Source: Epiperipatus broadwayi (Eukaryota; Onychophora; Udeonychophora; Euonychophora; Peripatidae). Taken from it: DNA of 64,000 bases. The stretch covers positions 496,001 through 560,000 of the forward strand of contig JAQFVV010006232.1 in NCBI GenBank assembly GCA_028023455.1, read 5' to 3'. A program made the position numbers and the translations under genes. A model generated the notes under the pieces. That model saw nothing but the letters and a program-made list of their open reading frames with translations, made no database searches and had not been told where the DNA came from. Shown one piece after another: positions 1 through 11,959 of this stretch; the first letter of the stretch is position 1; each line of letters opens with the position of its first letter.

Positions 1-935
1 AAGAGTTACAAAATATGATACATTTTCATAAAATATGTAAGTCAAATTCATTTGCACTCACTGAAACTAAAAAAAAATTATTTAATTTCTCTTTCAATAA
101 ATTATCTAACTTTCACTTCTTCCCTTACATAATACAAGTTATTAGCTTCTTAACTATACTTTTACAAAATACATTTCATTTACAAATATTTGATAATATT
201 ATAAAATCTATAGAATATTTTTTTATTATTAAACAATGATTTACTTTATATAGCTATTTCTTTTTAGCTTCTTAAATTTGTATACCTATATTATGCATAT
301 ATTATATCTAATATGTGCATGCAGACACCCATGGCCACTTATAAATTTATTAATAAATCAAATTTTTTTTGATCATGCATACTAAACATCCCATTAAAAT
401 AAATTAACACAAATCTTCTATGACCATCCCATAGCTTCAACACTAATCTTCCACTTGAGTGTGAGCATTATTCTTGCATTCTAATGTAATAATTGAATCT
501 CAAATACTTTAAGTACTCACTCAAAGACTCTCAAATATTATTAAATTTTCAAATTTTAAAACAAATTATTTTAAGCCAAATTTGAAAACGATTTCAAATT
601 ATAATGTCTGAAATATCAATTATCAAATAGCAATTAATCCATAGTGATATAAGCTAGATGTTTATTATTAATTCATGCCTTGAATTATAAGTAGTCTTGA
701 AAGGAGAATTTAAAGTTTGAGATTTGATTACTCTATTGGGACGCAATAATTATGGTCACAATCAATTAAAGAATAACATCGATACTATGAAATAATAAGA
801 CTGTAGAGAGCTTGGTCTTGCTTGTTTTAATGTGATATTTAGTTCAATAAGGCTATAATAGTAAATTTGATTGACACAATTAATTTTTCATATTCATCTG
901 TATACGATTTATATCTGTGGCCTGTGTAAATCTTC

Positions 936-941
<6 letters not shown>
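1..941. other. AT-rich DNA with no recognised feature
   Basis: Only short open frames broken by stops are present. I see no conserved protein motif, tRNA or clear repeat in this stretch. It ends at a run of TA dinucleotides that borders the first ribozyme repeat. Confidence 0.6.

Positions 942-977
<36 letters not shown>
942..977. repeat. (TA)n microsatellite at the edge of ribozyme repeat
   Basis: An uninterrupted TA run directly abuts the outer end of the first hammerhead repeat cluster. The opposite end of that cluster (about 2201-2218) is also a TA run, so the inverted cluster is bounded by the same simple repeat on both sides. Confidence 0.9.
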
Positions 978-981
<4 letters not shown>

Positions 982-1022
982 ATACATGTATATTGTCTAT
1001 ACTAAACTTAAACTAATTAGAA

Positions 1023-1070
1023 GGGAATTGAACCCAAACTATCAAGCTCTCCATAGCCATCCACTCCATA
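1023..1070 (-). promoter_or_regulatory. tRNA-like pol III promoter region in ribozyme repeat
   Basis: On the minus strand, about 50-90 bases downstream of ribozyme site 1, the sequence reads GGGTTCAATTCCC (complement of 1023-1035), a match to the pol III B box GGTTCRANYCC. An A-box-like stretch, TGGATGGCTATGGAGAGC, precedes it at about 1046-1063. The equivalent segment at 34175-34195 also has a good B box (GAGTTCGAACCCC). This suggests the unit carries a tRNA-derived internal promoter. The A box is weak and promoter activity is inferred. Confidence 0.55.
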
Positions 1071-1121
1071 TTATGCAACTGATACACTTTATCACATATA
1101 TGTAAAAAAAAAAAAGATAAA

Positions 1122-1172
1122 TGATCTCCAAATTACATATCTAAACCAGCACTCATCAGTTGGTCCAGATCA
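1122..1172 (-). ncRNA. Hammerhead ribozyme site 1, decayed
   Basis: On the minus strand the outer stem I (TGATC/GATCA), the CCAA 5' strand and CTGATGAG are intact. Relative to the other copies, about six bases covering the end of stem II and most of GAAA are missing, so the core cannot form. This is a dead copy of the family 1 ribozyme. Confidence 0.75.
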
Positions 1173-1578
1173 CCATTTCCAACACATGTATAAAAACAGT
1201 CCTCAGTTTATATTAAGATAGCAAATCCTCAAACTTTAATGGACAAGTTTCAATATTCTCCACACTCCACTCTTCAGCCACCCATATCATTGAAAATCCC
1301 AGGATGGAATGCTCAAAGCCCTTATTGATACCAATATAATTGTCATATCCAAGTTGACTTTAGATTACTCTGATCCTCACATATAGGACCTTAACATGTT
1401 TTTTTAAATTTATCAAAGAGGGATGAGCAGAATATAGGTTGAATATGTAATATTCAAATATGTGTATATTGTCTTTACTAAACTTGGGTAATAATTATAA
1501 GGGATTTCAAACTTTCACATCCATGTACTCCATTTTCTACAACTGACACTCATGACCACATACATGGAAACAGATAAA

Positions 1579-1627
1579 TGATTTCCAATATAAGTATTTT
1601 GTGCTGAACCAACACTCATCAGTGATC
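1579..1627 (-). ncRNA. Hammerhead ribozyme site 2, probably inactive
   Basis: The minus strand has CTGATGAG and a stem II that pairs except for wobbles. The GAAA box reads AAAA, so the essential G12 is lost. Its 5' stem I strand is interrupted because this unit is fused head to head with the unit that begins at 1623. Stem III and UUGG are still recognisable. Confidence 0.75.
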
Positions 1628-1679
1628 GGGACCAACTGATGAGTGCTGGTTCAGCATGAAATATTTATTTTGGAGATTA
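1623..1679 (+). ncRNA. Type I hammerhead ribozyme site 3, core intact
   Basis: This is the best-preserved plus-strand copy. Stem I outer helix is TGATC (1623-1627) with GATTA (1675-1679). The internal loop is GGGA (1628-1631) opposite A1674. The inner helix is CCAA (1632-1635) with TTGG (1670-1673). CTGATGA lies at 1636-1642, stem II at 1643-1657 (GTGCT-GGTTC-AGCAT, closing G-U wobble) and GAAA at 1658-1661. Stem III is ATA/TAT (1661-1663 with 1666-1668) closed by a two-base loop. The cleavable residue H17 is T1669, so cleavage is predicted between 1669 and 1670. All catalytic core residues of the hammerhead consensus are present. The internal loop in stem I and the stem II loop are positioned for the tertiary contact known from natural hammerheads. 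Activity has not been shown. Confidence 0.85.
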
Positions 1680-2045
1680 TTAATCTTTTTCACATGTATG
1701 TGATCAAGTTTGAAAGTCTGAATTCAAGTTCTTTCTCTAATACATTAAGTTTAGTATAGACAATACACATGTATTTGAATATTGCATATTCAGCCTGTAT
1801 TCTAGTCATCCTTCTTCTTTATATTTAAATAGATATATTAAGGTTCTTTATGTAAGGGGTCAACATGGGTATGATAATAATATTGGCACCAACAAGGGCT
1901 TTGAGTATTTTATCCTGGGATTTTCAATGATATAGACAGCTGAAGAGTTGGAGTGTGGAGAATATTTAAGCTTGTCCATTAAAGTTTGAGGATTTGCTAT
2001 ATTAATATAAACTGAGCACTGTTTGTATATATGTGTGGGAGATGA

Positions 2046-2099
2046 TGATTTGAATCAACTGATGAATGCTGGTTCATGAAATACGTTTGTTGGATATCA
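2046..2099 (+). ncRNA. Hammerhead ribozyme site 4, decayed
   Basis: TCAA/TTGG inner stem I, an outer helix with one mismatch, CTGATGA (2059-2065) and GAAA are present. Stem II is shortened to ATG/CAT. The position of the cleavable residue is G, which hammerheads do not accept, and stem III pairing is weakened. It is probably inactive. Confidence 0.7.
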
Positions 2100-2210
2100 T
2101 GTATCATTTTCACATATATGTGGTCACATGTATGAGTTGTATAATATGGAGTAGATGGTTGTGGAGAGCTTGAAAGTCTGAGTTTAAGTCATTACTAATT
2201 ATATATATAT

Positions 2211-3199
2211 ATATATATAGCATATTGTTAGAATTAGTTATATATATATTAGAATAATATGGCAATAAATTTACCAAAAAAATTAAAATTTTCTTGATCA
2301 CAACTATGGTTTTATATATTGCTCTAAAACAAATATAGACACACATTTAAGTACTAACAATTCAAAAACAAATACCAGTCACTCCTATCATTAAAAGAAT
2401 ATTTCATAAATTTGACAGCTTCAGACTCAAACTGATTAATCAAAAGATTATTTTAGCTCTCTTTTAATTTCATTACATTTATAAAAGATAACTTTTATTA
2501 CTAAACAATATTTTATAACCAGTATTATGCTCATGAATGGAAAACGCTGTACAAAGATATCTATTTTTAACTTTTATGAATTTTAACTTTTTCATAAAAA
2601 CATAATTTACTTTCTTATATATATATATTAAAAAATCTTCCTGAAACGTTTTTACTATTTATAAACTCTTTAGAATTATTTAATAATAAATTTAAAGCAA
2701 ACCCTTTTTTTTCCTTTCAAGAAACTCTCATAATCCCATACTGAATGGAAGTCTGTTTTTATTAATCAATCCATAAATTAATGATTTAAAAGACAAATAA
2801 ATTATTTTTTATTATTATTATGAACTATACTCTTACAATCTACATTATAATTTTTCTTCTCAAATAAAATACTTTAATAAATTTATGTGAATAATCTAAA
2901 TTAATATAATCATTATCACATTATTTTTATTACTTCCCAAATTATTTAACCATTTATTTCTATAACAGAAATTTATCAATGTAGTCTTGTTATGATTATA
3001 AAAGTTACTCATATTTTACAATTTTTTTATCTTTAATGAAATGATTACAATATAAAATACAATTTACTCTATTTATTAAAAAGTTTAATATTAGGATCAA
3101 AACCATTTAATCAAATAAAAATCCTTACATTTACCTATATCAATCACAGAAAAACACATACTTCTATATATCTGATAAATAATTTTAAAAAGCACATTT
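2211..3199. other. AT-rich DNA with no recognised feature
   Basis: Short AT homopolymers and TA runs only. No motif, tRNA or paired repeat was recognised. Confidence 0.55.
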
Positions 3200-4615
3200 T
3201 TGATTAATCATTTGGTACTATTCTATTAGATCATGTCATCCACTTGATGGCATTGTTGCTATGCAAAAACATATAAATACAACATTACCAGGCCCACCCC
3301 ATTCTTTTGTGAAAGAATAATAATCATATGGTTTAACGTAATTCATTTATTTCCTTAATAATATTTACTGGAACAATTTTACATAAACATACATTATTGC
3401 AAATATTCTATTATAGCAGAATTCCCCATGTATACCAGTGCTAGCTGGAAAAACCATCCTAACCCCTCCCCACAAACTTTACAAAGTCTACTAACATTGC
3501 TTCAAAGATAACTAACTACATCGTGGTGGAAAAAAAATGCTGATAATGCTTTAATGACTGAACTGTCTTTTATTTTTTTTGGGTCATTTTTGAAAAGGAA
3601 AAATAATTACTTATTTATTTATTGATTTATTACAATAGCTATCTTTGAAAGAATATGTGCATTGATATTAATGGCACACCTATTAAGAATGATTAATAAT
3701 TTCCAACTCGATCAGTTTTTTTATTTTAAAGGTTAATAAAGTATTCTTTGGATAATTTCTTTTGGTCTCTGGATAGAACAACAAGAAATTTCACAGTCAT
3801 ACATTTTTTTCCAAAGGCTTAACATAATTTATTGATTTTCTTAAATCAATTCTTATCATCTAGTCGAGAATAATTTTATGCTACCAAAAATTAAAAAAAC
3901 TTTTAGAAGTGGCCAAAAGTTTCATCTTAGTCAAGCAGATGGTATGCCTCTTGATATCCACAAGAATTAAAATGTTATCAATTGACCTACCTTATTGCAA
4001 AGATTTTATTAGAGAAGAATTAATTAATTCCCCATGCATGCCGGTTTGTGTGGATGGCAGTTGCCTCAATTTTGATCTGTCTATTTTCAAGTCAGCCATT
4101 TTATTTGTACAGATGTCTTCTCATGCAAACGTGACTTTTCACATGAGCTGGTTGAAATGTTGCTTGGTTGTACCCTTTCCGAATTTTTTGAAGGTTCCAC
4201 ATTGAATAAGGAAGCATGGTGATGGGTTGATAATTGTTAGGAGGTAGTAGTAGGTCAAATGACTTGTAAGCTTATTCCTTTGACATTCATATTTGAAGAG
4301 TTGTGGCAGGCTGAAATCCAGACATCCTCACCTGATACTGTAGTGAACATTGAACTATGAGCATTGGGATAAAGTGCATAACACTAAAGCAGGCTGGCTG
4401 CTGATAAATAACATCTTTTCTATGCTTTATAGTATAGAAATAATGCCATCGGCACTGGTTGTCACATTTAAATACCTCTTTCTGTGATTTTGCATAGATA
4501 TATAGGCCTAGAAGGTGGCACCCACATAAATGGCATATTTATGTGCTTTTTCATATAAATAGTAGCATCAAGTGGCTGACATGATCTAATAGAACAGTAC
4601 CAATCATTTTGATCA
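3200..4615. mobile_element. DNA transposon remnant with ~55-60 bp terminal inverted repeats
   Basis: The segment at about 3203-3262 and the complement of about 4561-4615 match closely, sharing CTATTAGATCATGTCA and CCACTTGATG, so the two form long terminal inverted repeats about 1.4 kb apart. Inside is a 98-codon open frame (3909-4205, plus strand) containing SPCMPVCVDGSCLNFDLS, which I cannot assign to a family. The interior is less AT-rich than its surroundings. A clear target duplication was not found. The arrangement suggests a decayed or internally deleted cut-and-paste element; its superfamily is unknown. Confidence 0.55.
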
Positions 4616-7600
4616 CTAAAACATTAATACAGAGAGAGCATATTGATGTAAAATCAATATATCCAATCTTTTTTTATTTGATAAAATTTATTATTATACC
4701 TAAAATACCTTAAATCTTCTAACATTAAAGACAATTTATAAATAATATTAATTTTAGCAAAAGAAAAATATTATTCCTTCTTTAAAACATAAGTAAATAT
4801 ATCAGCATTTTTATTTTTTTATTATCAGATGAATAGATATTTTAAATATGAAAGCTATCAGATACATAATCCTCATTAATACTAAAAACCATTAATAATC
4901 ACCAACAAATTTTTTTAAAAACTTAAAACCAAAAATTTAGAATACTTTCCATTAGTTAGTTATTTTAAAACTTCATTTTTAAAATCAACATTGTCTAACA
5001 ATGCAAAACAGTGTCCTTTATCATCTATTAATATAATAAAATTTTTAATCTTTAATAATATTTTGAGATAATTGTTCTGGAGTAAAAATAAACTTTTCTT
5101 TAACAACTAATTATTTATTTAAAATAATTTGCAAAGCCATTTTGATTGCATCAGGAATTTTCAGGACTTCAAGAATACCACAAAGTCAATTGCTATATTT
5201 TTATTATAAACAAAGAGTCTTTATTTAGAAAAAAAAAAAGGATTGTGTAGTTACAATGCTAATACTGACAGAGATTTTAATTGAGCCTACATACGTTGAT
5301 GAGGCAAACATAACTTTTGAGATAGAGATTTGATGCTACACATCAAAGTAAAGTATAAGAATGTTATTTAAAAATAATAAATGGAAAAAGTATTATAATA
5401 ATTACATAGTTTACTAGTGTATGTATTAGTATGATAAATGTATTCAGAACTAATCATATGAAGTATTTATGCTTGTTTAACCAATGTTAAAAGATGCCAG
5501 GTTTTTGGTATCCCTGGTATATTTTTATATTGTTTAAAATAACAAAATTTGCATTTCAGTCAAAATATGTGGGTGAGAGAAAAGGATGACATGTTTAAAC
5601 TATTATAATATTAAAAAATATAACAATATACAAATCCACACATTGCGTCAATCATTTACAAATTAACAATAAAGTATCTAATCATTTTATTTTATTTTTT
5701 CAATAAAACTGAATTTAATACCATAATACTTAAATCATTGATAATTTTAATTTTATATTTTAATTACCCAGTTATATTGAATAGATTTATGGATAGTAAT
5801 TATTATTAAAAGGGTAGAAGAGTTTTATGATGTTTTCTAATTTTTTTGTTATTAAGTGTAATTTACTATTTAATTCTCTAAAATGATATTATTACTAGTA
5901 AAATTATTATGGTTAATTTAAAGATTCTGAAGAATATTTATTGATTTAGATAGTTCATAATTTTTTAAAAATCTTTCTGTATTCTATGAATACCTAGTAA
6001 ATATATAAAGTATGAGGGAAACTTAATTTTAAAAAAACAACTGAAATGTCATCTCTTTCCCATTGATGTAATGGAATGACACTGTGGACACATTATGTGA
6101 TCAAAGATCTTATGTACAAATAATAAATATTAGAATGAAGGTATAATTATGAAAATGCTTTAACTGGAAAAAAATAAGATATTTGTTTTTATTTTATTAT
6201 AATTCATATTCGTATATAAATCCTTACAGTACCTATACATCAAAATAAAGGATGAAAGGTTGATGTATTAATTTAAACAGTATGATTTATGGATCAAACA
6301 CATAATTTAACACATTTCAGACTACATTTTAACTGGTAATACTGCAGTGGGTTCAAATATATTTTCTACAAGATGGCAATATCCCTCCATTTTACACAAA
6401 ATGTACGATAAAATACATTTACTTTTATCTTTTATACATAACGTTATCCACGTGTGGTACAGGTAAAGAATCCAAACTATTACAATATATATATTAAACA
6501 TTATCTGAATACTTGCTGCCTTATAGAATAAAAGTTTTGTCACTAAAGACTTAAGTTTTTCTCTATTTTTTTTAAATTTTGATTTCTATTTTCTTTTTAT
6601 ACATATATCATTATTGTTTTTAATTAGATTGGTACATAACCTCGTTATTAGCCTTTCATGCACTTTTATCTTTTGAACTAATAACATCATTAAACATATA
6701 TGTTAGAGCAACCATATTTTCATCCTTTAATTATACACAAAAGGAATTTTTATTTAAATGGTTTTCTGTTTTGTATTGATTTAAAAAAATTGAACATATT
6801 AGAAAATTGTTAGTTGTGATTACGAAGCTATGCATTCAAGAATGAGCCGTTTATATTTGCAACAGTTGTGTTGCTTAGCAAATAATTATTAATATTAAGC
6901 ATTAAATTTTATCATTATTATATGTGTCTTTCGCCATTTACATATTTGCAAAAGTAACTTCATATTTAAATTGTCGTTTTATGTCAATATCGTGGCATAA
7001 AGGAAAAAAATTGAGTCATTTTTGTCTATCGTAATAAAAAACATTAACTACCAATTAGCGTTTTCAAAAATATAAGGCATTTGGGAAATCATGCAAGAAG
7101 CAAAATTATATTATTTACTACTGAAAAATAACGTAATAATTGAAAGCACTGTGTCATATACGCTATAAAGAATTTATTCATAAATTTGTAAATTACATAA
7201 TATGAAAACATTAAACAATCAACACTTAAACAATAGCAATGTATATTATATAATATCTATATTTAAAGAAAGATTGTATGTAAATATATATATTAAAAAC
7301 ATTATTTAAATTTTATTTTTATTTTTGAATAAATAAAATTTAAACTAATCTCTAATTTTGCATTCTAATGTCTTTAAAATCCATTCAGTCATATAAAAAT
7401 TGCTTATTTTAATTTTAAAACTTTTTCTTAAAAAATAAATAAATAAAATTTTAACTTTAAAATTTTTATTATTTTATATAATTTTTTTTTTCAAATTTAA
7501 AATTGTTTTAGAATCTACAAAATGTGTATATGTTTTATTTTGAAGAGTGGCTATGTGTGTAGATTCATGAGAATATTTTCAATAAAGCAATGAAATCATC

Positions 7601-7660
7601 ACAAGTGATAATAATTATCTTGTCATTTACACTGTATACATATATACTACACAGTGTGTC
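4616..7660. other. AT-rich DNA with no recognised feature
   Basis: No conserved coding motif or structured repeat was recognised. The open frame at 6322-6543 on the minus strand has no family resemblance that I can see. Confidence 0.5.
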
Positions 7661-8070
7661 TCAATGAAAAGGTAATTAGTTCTGTCTTTAAGCTGTCTGC
7701 AGCACTACCTCTGAATCAATGCTTGTGCAATTATTTGCCATAAAATTTTAGGTACTAATATGTTTCGATTATGAGTTATTGACATTGTGCTTTATACCTT
7801 AACTCATGATAGAACAACATGTTAACATTAAAATTTGTTTTAAACTGGGCATAAAATTATTACTGAAATATTTGGAATGGCCCAAACTGTGTATTGCAAA
7901 AAAACTGGAAATCACTAAAATGTTTTAAAATTATTCATCTTTGCTTTTATTGTGGAAGGAAGTTATTGAAGACAATTTTTTAAGGTATAAAACATCATAT
8001 TTTATGGTTTAATTCATGAAACTAGCTTTTTTGAATTTTTGTGCTAAATAGCTAAACTACATTGCTATGT
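7661..8070 (+). repeat. Dispersed repeat, diverged partner of 32488-32940
   Basis: The order of short matching blocks agrees with 32488-32940: AAGCTGTCTGCAGCA against AAGTTGTCTGAAGCA, AATCAATGCTTGTG against AATCAATGTTTGTG, then AACATGTTAACATTA against AACATGATAACATTA, then AATTTTTGTG near the end. The similarity is low and interrupted. The 32.5-kb copy contains a stretch loosely like the N-terminal helix-turn-helix of mariner transposases, so both may be mariner relics; this is weak. Confidence 0.35.
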
Positions 8071-9492
8071 ACTATATATATACTGATTTAAAAATAACAT
8101 TTCAGGAAGGTTGTAGAGAAAATCACTCACTTTTTTCTAGCTCACTGTGTAAAAACAGTTACAAGTAAGACTTAGTCAGTTTTGAAATTGTATTGTCTTG
8201 ATTTGTGAAAGATATTCTCAAGGGATACAAGAAGAACATATTCTGGAATTAGCAGTTGCAATATTCATATCAGTAATCTTAAAAAATTTTAATGTCTGTC
8301 TCTACAATATTTAATTAATCACACCAGAAATGATATGCATTGTGGTGTAAATAAAACACAACACATTTGTTTGGCTCTTAGCATGCAATCTGTATAATCT
8401 GATGATTTGGTTAACAATTTTTTTCAGCATTGAAAAAGTAATGCTTAAATAATAATATGCAAAAAACCAAATGATACATTTCTGGTGATTCACGAAAATC
8501 ATAAAATTGGAAAGTTATTATCTTTTATAATTTTTTTATGAAAAAAACAAAAGCTTTAAAATAACTTTAAATAACTGATTGCAAAACAGTATTTTAGAAA
8601 ATACCACTGATCAGACTAGTAAAATACCATTTAATGAGCATTTTTACAATTTTTCTCTCTTGCTTTAAGTTCTTGACTAAAAATAATTAGATAGCTAAAT
8701 TGTTTTTGATTTTTTTCACCTTTAAAAAAATTCTATACTTGTTTAAAAGTTATTTAAATTTTTTACCTATATTTGAACTTCTAGTCATGGGCACAGTAGC
8801 TCAAGTGAGCTGGTCTTGAGCATATATCTTTTTTGCAGCTTGTATTTTGTATGAGATAGTAATTGGTTAATAATGTCAAAGATATTAATGCCTTCACATT
8901 CTGATTATGTATTTTTGTCTTTGTATACCATTTATACAGAAGATGCAAAACTAAAGGCTGTCTCACATTAAATGAACTTAAATAATATACATACTACTAA
9001 CCTGCAATTTAAAATTCTAGAGTTTTAATTCCATGTGATCAACCTGCCACATTTATAGATCTATATCAATTTGAAATTTTATATATGTGTGCCTGTATTT
9101 ATATGTGTGTATGTATAATTATTTTCTAGAGAAAAGTTTACTTATATAAATTTAACAGTTGCTTTAATCCAATAAATTAGTGTTTAAGTGCATTTTTGAT
9201 TTATATATATATTGTTACCTTTCTGTCATGGGTCACATATATAACTTCTGAAAATAAATAAAAAGGGGTTATTAAGTAAGTAATGGTCTAATTTTTTTTA
9301 AAAAAGAAACTCATAATGTATTAATCAGTTAAAAGAGAAAATAAATTTGTACGAAATGAAAAATATGTTTCTTTATCTTTTTTAAAAATTGATTTGAAAA
9401 TAAAATTAATTGTTTGCAAAAATATTAAATGTTAATAAAAAATAATAATAACACAAATGCATATTAATTTTCAGAACAATGGGAGAGTATTC
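8071..9492. other. AT-rich DNA with no recognised feature
   Basis: No gene, structured repeat or RNA motif was recognised. Confidence 0.5.
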
Positions 9493-10025
9493 TATTATTG
9501 TTATGTAATACTTATATAAAGCTAAAGCTTTAGTACATGCGCCTTGAGTGCTTAATTTTAGCAAGAGACCTCTACAAATCATAACACGAGATTCTACTTT
9601 ATAAAGATAAGAGGGACCCCTCTTATCTCTAACCTATTTTTCTTAATTATATAGGCAAATCTAAAGCATTTTGATTTGTGAGCATGAATCTAATAAATTT
9701 TTCACTGATTAAATCCATTATTTCTATTAAACATTAACATTCGCGAAATCTTTCGATTTACAACGAGTCAATATTCAGATATTAAATTTATTAGCTTCAT
9801 GCTCACAAATCAAAATGCTTTAGATTTGCCTATATAATTAAGAAAAATAGGTTAGAGATAAGAGGGGTCCCTCTTATTTTTATAAAGTCGAATCTCGTGT
9901 TATGATTTGTAGAGGTCTCTTGCTAAAATTAAGCACTCAAGGCGCATGTACTAAAGCTTTAGCTTTATATAAGTATTACGTGCTGACATTGCGCTTAATA
10001 AGAATTAATATTTATTATTGTTATG
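9493..10025. mobile_element. Long palindromic element flanked by a 13-bp direct repeat
   Basis: The sequence from about 9505 to 9725 is nearly the exact reverse complement of about 9775 to 9981, giving arms of about 210 bases and a short unpaired centre. The 13-mer TATTATTGTTATG occurs at 9493-9505 just before the left arm. It recurs at 10013-10025, about 30 bases beyond the right arm, and looks like a target-site duplication. If so, the element has an asymmetric right tail and inserted like a retroelement rather than a TIR transposon. There is no open frame. Arm motifs (TATATAGGCAAATCTAAAGC and GAGCATGAA) recur at 12830, 31720 and 57215, so this is a family. Confidence 0.75.
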
Positions 10026-11959
10026 GGAATTTTGAGTGGTACTAGACAATGAGAAAACAGCATTCACATCAGCTATAGCTTTCTGTTTTACCAGTTTTGT
10101 ACTGTACTGCTCATGAATTAGCAGCTGTAAAATGATTTGTATTCACTTCTATTCAAGTTTATTTGATGGGTAGAATCTTGTTGGAGAGCTTATTTCATTT
10201 TTCCAAAAATGTAGTCTTTGTGGAAATGTGATACCTATGTACTGTAAATAAATGCCTAATTATACTTACCATTGTTTGATTTATCTACTGTTGCTATATA
10301 AAAACATGATATTTATTTAATAAAACAAGGAAGTCTAAAAGAAATGAACAATGGATTATGAGAAGAATGTACCAAGTAAGAAGAACCTGCACATATATAG
10401 AATACTTATTAAGCATAATTATAGAAAATTGTGTCAGAAAAATCTGCTAGCTTTTGTTATATATAAATTATTATATATATTGTAATGATTTCCATGTTTT
10501 GATACATTCTGGTAGACTGTCTTTTACACACTGTTAAATGAAAGTTAATCAAATTATGGATAAGAAAATATCTTGTTTATATTTCTAAAAACATAGCTAT
10601 ATTTCCTGATTAACTGGCCTACTAATTATTATGACAGGAATTGCTGACAAAGTTAGTTTTAATTTGTAAGAGGGCACCATAGTCAATAGACTCCTAACTT
10701 CCTCATATCCCATAATTTTGACACAAATAACTAAAAGATTGGGGTTATGTTTTTTTACCGTAACTTAGTTATTTTTCAGAGGATATTACACCCGGGGCTT
10801 AGTTAATAAATAAACATATTGGCCAAGGTAATTTACACTCAAATTTAAATAAACTAACATTAATAAATTTAATAACTATTATTAATAACACACAATGAAT
10901 AGTTGATATTAGAAATAAATATTTTTATTCTAACAAATTAAAATATTAAGAACACATTACTAATTAATTGGAAAGATTACACACATGCTAATCCAGATAT
11001 TAAAGCAACTAACTAAAACAGTTTAATAATTAAAGTTCACTTAAGTTTCTTCCAGGAAGTTCTTTAGATGAGAATTCTGCAAATGTCTCTATTAGTAGTA
11101 ATACTACAAGCTTATAGGAACGATCATTTGCAAATGCTTAATTTAGTCACAATCGGGATATGAATAATCTTACCGGTAAGTTTTGTAGTACGTGTTTCGA
11201 AGAGCTCATTGAAGTTAACTAGTTTCCCTCTGTCAACATTCTTGTAGTTTCTTGGCATGTCCTAATGGCTAGAGTCAATGTTTTGTTCTGAGTGACCTAT
11301 ACAATGAAAGGCATCTATAAATGCATTGGTTCCACTCTGCATGATGATCCACTTCAGCATATGAGTAATGGTCATCCTGCATAGAGTAGTCTGGGATAAG
11401 ATATTTTCTCTATCCTGGACCTAATGGAAGCTGCTAGTTAAGAAAAAGACAAAGGCCCAGTTTTAAGTTTTTCTGACCTTTTATAGTCACGATCCATTTT
11501 TAGACTTTTCTGCACATCTATTTTCTTTTGTCTTTTTATCAGCATACAAGCTAATAATCTTGTACACACTTTCTTAAATTTAAGTTACAAAATCTTTTTT
11601 TTTCAGCATAATTCTGCCATCTTTAATTAGCTTCCAAAAAAAATGTTTTAATGATTGCAATCTTTTACTTCAGAATTTTTCTTTTTATTTGTTTGGATTA
11701 GTAATATGCATGTCTTTTATTCTTTCCAATTTTAACTTTTATCTTTAATTACATATGAATGAAAAATTTAATTTTCATTGTACATTTTTTAAAAAAAAAA
11801 TTACACAAACTAAAAAAAAAAATTAAATACATCAATATAAAAGATCTTTAAATTTACTTTTTTTTTTTTTTAGCTTTTAAATATTTTAAATGCAAATATC
11901 TTTGGACGATCTACTTGCAGACAGTACAATATATATATATATATATTAAAGAATAAAAG
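10026..11959. other. Unassigned sequence
   Basis: Mostly AT-rich. The part at about 11040-11450 is more complex than its surroundings and may be an old transposon, but I could not match it to a protein family or find paired ends. Confidence 0.4.

Larger units (their letters stand above)
973..2210. repeat. Hammerhead repeat family 1: inverted multimer
   Basis: Four copies of one repeat unit form a large palindrome. Two units point to the minus strand (ribozyme sites near 1150 and 1600) and two to the plus strand (near 1640 and 2065). The spacing of the CTGATGA motifs is about 462 bp on the left and 423 bp on the right, which gives the monomer size. Unit order in the sense direction is ribozyme, tRNA-like segment with a B box, the TTTAGTATAGACAATA motif, then a body containing AACAAGGGCTTTGAG and TAATATAAACTGAGCACT, then the next ribozyme. 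There is no open frame, so the element is non-autonomous. The architecture (tandem units about 450 bp long, each with a type I hammerhead) resembles metazoan retrozymes or the terminal repeats of Penelope-like elements. No Penelope reverse transcriptase is present in the window. Assignment to either class is inference. Confidence 0.85.

Noticed and set aside
917-1105. 62-codon frame with alternating tyrosine and isoleucine
   Set aside because: It is a TA microsatellite reading into the ribozyme repeat.
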